Shown piece after piece: positions 56,648 through 64,000 of a stretch of 64,000 nt of DNA (position 1 is its first letter; every line of letters starts with the position of its first letter). The notes under the pieces were generated by a model that saw only the letters and a program-made list of their open reading frames with translations, did no database searches and had not been told where the DNA came from. Where the stretch lies: positions 257,841,001 to 257,905,000 of the forward strand of contig CM032228.1 in NCBI GenBank assembly GCA_019009955.1. The letters run 5' to 3'. A program made the translations under genes and the position numbers. Source of the DNA: Riptortus pedestris (taxonomy: Eukaryota > Arthropoda > Insecta > Hemiptera > Alydidae).

Positions 56648-58940
56648 AATAATATTTAATGATGGATAATTTTAACTTTATTTGAGGCTGACAGACCTCA
56701 ATCTCATCCAAAAAAAATCATGGCTTGCACCTAATAAGATAGTGATGATGTTGTGAGGTAAGGTGGAGCAGAAAAGAATAAAATTCTTCATCAAATCAAT
56801 CATCTACAGATTTTAGTTAACTGCTGGTAACATAAATTACATTCTTTATTAATTATTCCATAATTATTAAGGATAATTGAGGCTCTCCAGTTTCAGAACT
56901 GACTCAACTATAAATCTCATCTTAAAGAGTAAAAGAAACTATAAGTATTTTAACGAAACGGCTTAAGTCAATGAATATATCTATCTGTACTTTAATAGGC
57001 ACGTTTAAAATTAGTTTTGAAAATATAATTAAGACCAATACACGAATGTACTACTTAGGCTGTGGAGGCTAGGAACCCTGAAATGAGGATGGTGAACGGC
57101 CGACTGATATGTAAGCTTTTAAGGTGCTGCCTCGGATAGCAGTATATTTCTGCATATGGTACTTTCAAGCTAGGCACTAATATTATCTCCTAAATTCAGT
57201 CTCAACCTTTGACTTGAAACTCAAAAATTTCCCAAAACTTAATTCAATGGTTGTAAAACATCTTTCAAAATACATACTGCTTCAACTGATGCATGTGAGG
57301 ATTTCATTTAGAATATAATCAAGTTAAATGAATTCAATAAGAACTTGTCACAGGTTTCCCACTACTAGGTTTCACTAGGTTTATTACAGGGTTATGAGAT
57401 CGGCTAATATATTCAATTCAAGATAAGTATTATTACTTTTAATAATTCATTAATAATGGGCTAAATGTGCTTTCACCTGACTTAAATAGAGACATGTGAT
57501 CCATGTCCATTACAATTTTAGCATTAGGTCTCAATACTATTTCAAACTCGTAAGTTTTGAGTGGTATTACTTCTGTTGCTGGGGTGTTATGCTTTTGAAG
57601 TGAGTATTTCTTTGCCTTTGAATTTTTCTATATAAGGAATTTCAACCCTTAGACCCTTGGAGTAAAGTTTTACTTCATTATATCCTTAAATATATTATAT
57701 GCCTTTTTTTGTTTTTAAAGAAAAAAAATATATTTCCATAATAATCTCTTCTGGAGGCACTGAACTAGTGCAAAGCATAGAGAGTTGTTGAAATTGTATT
57801 GCTAACATCATAGAGACCTACAACTCGGTCATCTTTGTCAACACCCCCGCAAAATGCATGTTTGTTTATCCCATGTGATTTAGTGAATGGGCAAATCTGT
57901 CTGTAATCATCCCTACAATATTTCTTTAATTAAAAAAAAAAAAAAATCAAATGTAGTTGAATCTGCACATATTTGATGTTTCTTTATAGTCTAAACAAGA
58001 GTTGAAACGATTTTTAAAATTTGTATTTTAAAAAAATCTAAAATTCCTAGTAGATTTTGGCTTTGTTTGCTACATTTTCACCCGTTCTCTAGTGATCTTG
58101 TAGTTTTGGTTTTTTTCCTTTTTTACTAAAGGCCTGAGAGTGGTAGTGATGCGGTGAAACTGGTTGTCAAAAATAATCATTTAATGAAGGAAGACTACAT
58201 ATTTCTTTGAAAACAAGTAGGTTTTTCACTCTAATAGCAGACCACTTTTAGGAGGAAATTTCATTTGAGGGCTTATTCTAGCAAACTTAATTAAATTTTA
58301 TATACTTTTAGTTTAAATGTAACTATATGAATTTTGATGGAATAACCTAAAGAGAAAAGCGCATTGTACCAGAAGTCGTTTAATTGAAATATTGCTCCCC
58401 TATTGGATTTAGAGAGAAAAGAGAGGTGCAACTTTCAAACATTTTAAATGGGCTTTCAAGTGACATGTAACAAAATTTTGGTACAAAATATCTCCTTTAA
58501 AACCATTAGAAAACTACTGATTAATCATTATACATTCATTATCCAGTAGTTTTAAGTATTAACATGGATTCATTATGGGTTTCTTTTTTAAAATTATTAT
58601 ACAAATTTAAAAAAAAATTATACAAGATATTATATGTAAAACTAGGTTATAAATTGTCGGGAATAATGTTTAGATCTCGAATTGCAAATATTTTGAAGAA
58701 TAATCGCTACTGTGGATTCTTGATATAGTCATTGTAGTAGTTTGACTACTCCTGTTTGTGGAAGATTGTACACTCTTCTTGTCAGGCATAACAATACCCA
58801 AGGCATAACCTTACAGTTCTTTTGATAGCTATAGACCTTGAGATAGTTAAAAGTATCAAATGAATATAAAAAGGAAACATGGTCCTGTCCTCCAAGCCTG
58901 TAATTGCTAGTAGGTGCATAGCCATGGATTTTTGAGAGGC
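56645..58940. other. AT-rich non-coding stretch
   Basis: No gene, RNA or repeat family recognised on either strand. Confidence 0.5.
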
Positions 58941-58941
58941 T

Positions 58942-59145
58942 CAGGTTACCCAGTAAATCGAGGTGTTAGTCTTAATCCCTCTTGGTAAAACTAGCTTCAT
59001 GGATTCGATTCCCACCTGGACAATAGGAATTTATTTAGTGGCAAATTCATTGAATAAAATCTTCAATCTCATTCTGGCTAGAAAAGAGTGGTAACCTGTA
59101 GATTATCTACCCAGATTAGTACCTCAAAGTGGATACAAATAAATA
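58942..59145 (+). mobile_element. SINE family C, copy 10
   Basis: GAGGCTCAGGTTACCCAG head, TGGATTCGATTCCCACCTGG (well-kept box B), GTGGTAACCTGTAGATTATC body and AAATAAATAAC tail. Confidence 0.85.
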
Positions 59146-59749
59146 ACTTTTAGCTGTCATTTGAATTATTTCCAGTCTCTCATGTTATGATACCAATTTT
59201 TAAATAGTTGATTCAATGAGTCTGTAAATTTTTGCATTTATTTTGGGATTACTCAGTATCACAGGAATAAACCCTTGCAGTTTTGTTTTGTTTGAGACCT
59301 TCTTAGGTGGGTTTCCAAAACTATGTATTTTTTAGCATATTCTTGATTTATATAAATGAAATTTGCCATTGACTTACAATAAATTGTCCACTAATACAGC
59401 TGAAAAGGTGTTTGTGCCTTTCATCATTGTTGAAATGATTAATATGGAAACAAATATTTGTCAAACTTTTTCTGTGCATGAGCCTCTCAGAGAATGATTA
59501 TATATTAGTGATACTTTCAATCATTTTATTAAAGATAATATGTTTTATCCTTGAAGTAAAATTGAATGACTGTGTCGTGGTTCAAATACTCTAATATCAC
59601 ACTGAACAACACAATTTAAAATAGACAGTTATCCAGTTAAAGTTACACAATTTTTCAAGTCCTTTTTCTGTTGGACTTTAAATGTTTCATTTTGACATTG
59701 AACTCTTGCTTATTGAAGTCTTGCTTACTGCGTTTAAAAATATAAATGC
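59146..59749. other. AT-rich spacer
   Basis: Nothing recognised. Confidence 0.5.
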
Positions 59750-60395
59750 CTTTGCTATATTTGTTTCAAGCTTCTTTCATTCGATTGGTGTATGAGTGAG
59801 GGAGGGAGGGTGGCAGCACTGACTGGAGGTTATAGTGAGGCTTAGGTGAATAGCTTGTTTGAGTGACCTTGGAACTATTCTCTAAAATGTTTTTCTCAGA
59901 AGACAATGGTAATATATTAATTATTCTATATAGGGCACATCAATAGATTTGGCTCTACTAGTTAGATCCTTTTTTTCTCTTCTCTAACCCTTTTCCGCAG
60001 CAGTAACAATGGCTGTAATGGTTATTGGTAGCCTGTATTTCAAACTTTACTTCTAAAAGCTTTGGTATCTTTTCCTTTCAATTGGTTAAACATTTCTTTT
60101 TATGAAACTGTTTTTTGTAATGCCTATAATAAGAATGCATTGCAGACATAATCGGGTTTTCTTACTCTTTTAAAACTTAACCTATACCATATATAATGTT
60201 GAGGTTTGAAGAAGCATCATTCTAAGGTTCAATCCCTAAAATATTTTTTTATTAGTCAGCTTTATATAATTCTATTTCATTTCTGCTCATAATCTGTTTA
60301 CCTTTTTTCCCCCTTATGATAAAATATTCAGTTGATTAGGGTGAGGCGGCCATTAGTGGGCGTGGCCCTCAAATTAATTCCTTTTATGAAGGGCT
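59750..60395. repeat. Segment homologous to 53600-54240
   Basis: See the partner entry. The part at 60200-60330 is a diverged relative of the 133-bp segment at 54055-54187. Confidence 0.7.
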
Positions 60396-60526
60396 ATATC
60401 ACTTCATATCTTTATTTCTACTTACCTTAATGTTATCCAAGTCAATATAATTTAGCTATACAAAATAATATTTATTGGAATGTAATTTTATTTGTCTTAA
60501 TTACACGAATTTAATAAGAAATTGTT

Positions 60527-60595
60527 TAATTTGTATTGTTACTGTCTGGTGTTGAATTTGTATTGTTACTGCCTGGTGTTTAATTTGTATTGTTA
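60527..60595. repeat. 28-bp tandem repeat, 2.5 copies
   Basis: AATTTGTATTGTTACTG.CTGGTGTT appears twice and then in part. Confidence 0.85.
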
Positions 60596-61239
60596 GAGCT
60601 CTGTAATAGATGTCTATGATATGGAAATTATTATTTCATTTATTCTGAATGTGTATAAATAGAATAGAAGAATATTAAGTGTCAGACCTATTGCTACCAA
60701 AAGTGGGCGTGGCTATTAAATCAATTCCACTGATTTTGGGAGTAAATAAATATTTGACATATTTCCACTTATTTTTGGTTCATTACTTTTACTTTTAAAC
60801 TTTAATTAGTTATAAGAGTTTATTTCTAAATCTGCTTTCATGTTTTATTTTAACTGAGTACAAGTTGAGTGTGATATTGTTGTCAAAAGCGTTGGTAATA
60901 GCCTATCCATTACTAGCTATTATTGTCTGATAATCCTTCCTTGAGAGCCTGGCGACAGCTACATTTCATCTATTTTTATCTGATGATTAGAATTATGAAA
61001 CTGTTTTACAACTAAAGATTTGGTTACTTTTAATGTTTTAACGGAGTTTATGTTGAGGTCTTGTGTTTATCAGCGTCTCCAATGTATTACTGTGCTCTCT
61101 CTGGGATGCTGGTTAATCCTGTGTTCTTGTTAACAGTTAATCTGTTTCTTTTCCACTTTGTGTCATCTGGCTTGTTTTCTTTTCAGTGCTCATAATGCTC
61201 TTTATATTTTATAATTCTCGAAACTTTTTTGTATTGTTT

Positions 61240-61760
61240 TCATTGTAACTCAATTAAAAGCATAATGAAAATGAGACATTTTCAGTTTTCGATTTCTTTG
61301 GGAACTTCTTTCTCTTCATTGTAATTGTTCATTAGTAGGATCTGCCTAGCACTTTTTTTTATTTTCCAATTCTGAAGGTTCAGAGAATTTTAAAGCTGTT
61401 GTGAATTAGTGTTTAGATAGCTATTGGTGTTGGTGGGTTTTCTGTATTGAGAGTGACCATATTTGTGATCATCTGGCTCTATAAGCACATCTATGAACGC
61501 AGCTTCTCTTCATCTATTGTGTGCTGTCATTCTTGGTCAATGCTGTTAAGTTATTGGAGCAACTCTGAAATGTAAATATTCATTGAAGGCAAACCACAAA
61601 CTTACATGTCGTCTGCGTATCTAAACCAATAGGATTTGTGATTAGCTATCTCAAAGGCTTCTTATATACAAATATTTAACCATTTTGAGACTTGTTGGTG
61701 AATCTATGCTTAAGTAATGAATTTCTTCAAACTCGCACGTTAATCAGAATTCCGTGAAAC
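61240..61760 (-). pseudogene. Penelope-like reverse transcriptase relic
   Basis: On the minus strand, short pieces in changing frames follow the order of Penelope-type RT: DSPTSLKMVKYLY (for the GSPLSPxxANxxM motif, about 61715), YWFRYADDM (RT catalytic YxDD, about 61625), then HTIDEEKL, LIEPDDHKYGHS (about 61475) and YRKPTNTNSYLN (about 61430). Stops and indels are frequent. It would have been the polymerase of a Penelope-like element; no GIY-YIG endonuclease was found downstream. Confidence 0.6.
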
Positions 61761-61995
61761 ATGTAGATTGTTTGTCAAACAACAAATAATCCTGCAGACC
61801 GTCAAATTGTTTGTTTAACACATAACATTTGGCAAATGTTTCGATTGTTTACAGAGCACTTTATAGCTAAACACTAAGCTATAAAAATGATGTATTTGAA
61901 AAGAGTAGAGGGCAAAATCAGGAAGACTAGGTTCGAAGATCAGAAAACAGTGTCGAGTATAATGCAATGGTGGTTTGGTTATAACTCACTCGTGT

Positions 61996-62194
61996 CATAT
62001 TTTGAGTCATAAGGGGAGCCTTGGAGAAAGAGAAAACTTGTTGCCGATTTAAACTGACACTGCATAGAAATTATCAAAATGTACAATGTGTATGATTTAG
62101 ACAAAAATCATACACATTTTTAAGCAGTTCCACTTTAAATTGATAACAAAGTTTTTCTCTTTCTCCAAGGCTCACTCCCCTTATGGCTCATATG
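61996..62194. mobile_element. Fold-back MITE of about 200 bp
   Basis: Arms 61996-62060 and 62135-62194 share CATAAGGGGAG and CCTTGGAGAAAGAGAAAA in inverse order. A second inner hairpin (TGTGTATGATTT...AAATCATACACA) fills the centre. No coding. Confidence 0.8.
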
Positions 62195-62300
62195 TAATCG
62201 TTTTATGTAAAATGAAAGATCAAATTTGTTAACGGCTGAAATCAAACTTGGGAAAGGAGGGCAGAGGGGGGAAATTTGAAATATCTCCATTATTATTAAA
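62195..62300 (-). repeat. Family A fragment, inverted
   Basis: ATCGTTTTATGTAAAATGAA, TTTGTTAACGGCTGAAATCA and GAAATATCTCCATTATTAT are the middle of family A. Confidence 0.75.
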
Positions 62301-62304
62301 AAAA

Positions 62305-62797
62305 GTCCGCCACGTAGGGGCTGCGTAAACTAAGCAGATTTCCCACGTGAAGTTTTACAATAGAGAAATCTGCCTACTAATAACGGCAGTAGTAACGAAT
62401 CTCTAAACCAATTCACGAGGGACGAACAGTTACGGAAATAGCCGAACTAGCTTTCGGCGGAAAGTCCCAAATATAGCCGACTTCTGCCGACTACACACAC
62501 TTAATACAAATGCAAATATCTTGGTTAATATTCAATTTAGAGAATACATGTATAGAACAATATTTATAGTAAATTTAATATGCAATAAGATTGATTCTAT
62601 ACAATTTTTCGATCCGACCATAATAATGGAGATATTTCGAATTTTCAAAAAGTACCCATCTAAACTCCCCCTCCCACTGGTCCGATTTCAGCCATTAATG
62701 AATTTAATCTTTCTTTTTACAAAAAACGATTAATTATTGAGTTTAGTAATGCTCAAACAAAAATTCCGACCGCTAGAGTGTTAACAGGCAAATGTAT
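62305..62797 (+). repeat. Family A element, 5' half
   Basis: GTCCGCCACGTAGGGGCTGC to AGAGTGTTAACAGGCAAATG. Where the (TA)n and the 3' half should follow, a B' element begins. Confidence 0.85.
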
Positions 62798-64000
62798 ATT
62801 AATTTTCTCTGAGACGAACATTAGTGGGGGTTATAAGGGAAGCCTGAAATTAAAAATAACGATATTTCGTTTCGTATTGGTTTTTCGGTAAATATGCACA
62901 TAACAAAAGTTGTTTATTTTGTTATTTAGAGTAACTTTTGTTATATACACTTTCGTCGTATACCGAAGTGTAAATGTGTTATACGCTAAAAATTATAGCG
63001 GGAGTCAACAATATTATTTGGCACAAAAGACTCCACCGAACTAAATAAAACTCGGTGTATGTATTAGCTCAGACATCTTAATTATCATAAGCCCTACCAA
63101 TATTTCTAGGGACGGGCAGGAGTGGGGATTGTAAGGGAGGCCTGAATTTAAAAATAGCGGTATTCCTTTTTCTACGGGTTTTTCTGCAAATATGCACATG
63201 ACAAAAGTTGTTTATTTTGTTATTTAAAGTAAATTTTGTAATATTACTTTTGCTGTATAACAAAGTCTAAACGAGATATACGTTAAAAACTAAAGCGGAA
63301 GCCAACAATTTTGTTGGGAGCAAACGATTTAACCGAATTTAACACAACTTTGTACGTCAATTAGCATTAATTCTTCTATGATTATAAGCTATATTAAAAT
63401 TTTTAGGTCCAAACGGGAGTAGCGGTTATGAGGGAGGCCTGAAATGAAAAATTGTGAAATTTCGTTTCCTATTAGATTCTCGGCAAACATGCACATAGCA
63501 AAAGTTGTTTACTTTTGTTATTTAAAGTAACTTTTGTTGTATTCACTTTTGCCGTAAATGAAGTAAACACTGGATATATGCTAAAACTATAGTGGGGCGT
63601 TGTTAATTTTATTAGTGCTTATTTAAGTGTTTTTAATAAATGCATATTATGATAAAAGATGTTATGTTTTAGTCTTATATGATAGTTGTAAGTATGATTC
63701 GGATTAGTGAGGTTATAAATCTCCCTCGCCTCCTCATTTATTTATTTTCTCTATAACTTCGTTTTTTATTTCCAATAAAAATGTAAACTATAAGTACATT
63801 TCTGGTATTTAATATATACTCGATATGAATGTTTAAAGTATTACTTAGGTTGCAGAGGGGGGGGGGCTCTCTTCCATTCATCAAGCTTTTTGAACATAAA
63901 TGAAATTATTTTTAGGGATCTATTATTTAGTTCCATCAGGGAGATAAATTATTAAAATAATATTCTGAATCAATAATCTAAGGAAAACAATGATGATAAC
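62798..64000 (-). repeat. Family B variant (B'), inverted, runs off the window
   Basis: AATTTTCTCTGAGACGAACA starts the tail side (the final tail block is missing), three internal blocks follow, then from 63600 the B'-specific 5' region (TAAATCTCCCTCGCCTCCTC, TTTAGTTCCATCAGGGAG) that matches 41340-41890 inverted. Confidence 0.82.

Noticed and set aside
57524..57551. A fourth exon joining candidate exon 3 (AG before, GTAAGT after)
   Set aside because: The phase fits, but the piece is only 28 bases, has no conserved feature, and many such pairs occur by chance in this DNA.

Overview
This is a repeat-dense stretch of animal nuclear DNA, most likely from an insect. It is AT-rich and full of (TA)n microsatellites. 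It holds eukaryotic mobile elements and no bacterial-style genes. The gypsy-type retroelement carries an envelope relic with a furin-like RTKR site, and the mariner transposase has the N-terminal domain common in insect elements. Both favour an insect; species cannot be told. No host gene is identified with confidence. One weak multi-exon candidate lies at 48.2-52.9 kb.

Layout. 1-2.4 kb: two copies of interspersed family B (one cut by the window edge) and a rearranged piece of family A. 2.4-9.85 kb: a decayed errantivirus-like gypsy provirus (partial 5' LTR, primer site, gag, RT, RNase H, integrase, env). It is broken by a LINE 3' end, a small TA-flanked MITE, a tRNA-derived SINE and a family A copy. 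10.0-10.9 kb: a 114-bp satellite. 11.0-12.2 kb: a large inverted repeat with a tRNA-like segment in each arm. 15.5-17.9 kb: two unrelated minisatellites back to back (93 bp x12, 61 bp x about 22). 19.1-23.6 kb: a second LTR retrotransposon with two LTRs, SAP-Gag, zinc knuckles and protease, but with RT, RNase H and the integrase core deleted; its 3' LTR carries a 437-bp hAT MITE. 24.4-26.7 kb: a B copy holding a 680-bp inverted-repeat insertion with an 11-bp target duplication. 27.2-37.1 kb: a deeply nested block in which one mariner is split by three family A insertions (one itself split by a B copy), flanked by a solo LTR and carrying a 104-base G run. 37-42.7 kb: more B copies, two of them head to head. 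42.7-64 kb: mostly non-coding, with SINEs, old A copies, hairpins, a local segment duplication, a Penelope-like RT relic (minus strand), a fold-back MITE and a variant B copy at the right edge.

Three short non-autonomous families account for most of the structure. Family A (0.7-0.9 kb) has subterminal inverted repeats, a palindrome at its 3' end and a central (TA)n. Family B (1-2.5 kb) has a hairpin end beginning ACTAGCTCAGATACCCGG and internal repeats of about 300 bp, and it tends to sit inside the (TA)n of family A. Family C is a tRNA-derived SINE of about 215 bp, with target duplications of 11-13 bp at three copies. A and B look like Helitron/Helentron-type or similar elements, but this is inference: neither encodes a protein here. 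All protein-coding parts seen are transposon relics broken by stops and frameshifts.

Positions were read by eye. Element edges are generally good to a few bases where a target duplication is quoted, and to tens of bases elsewhere.
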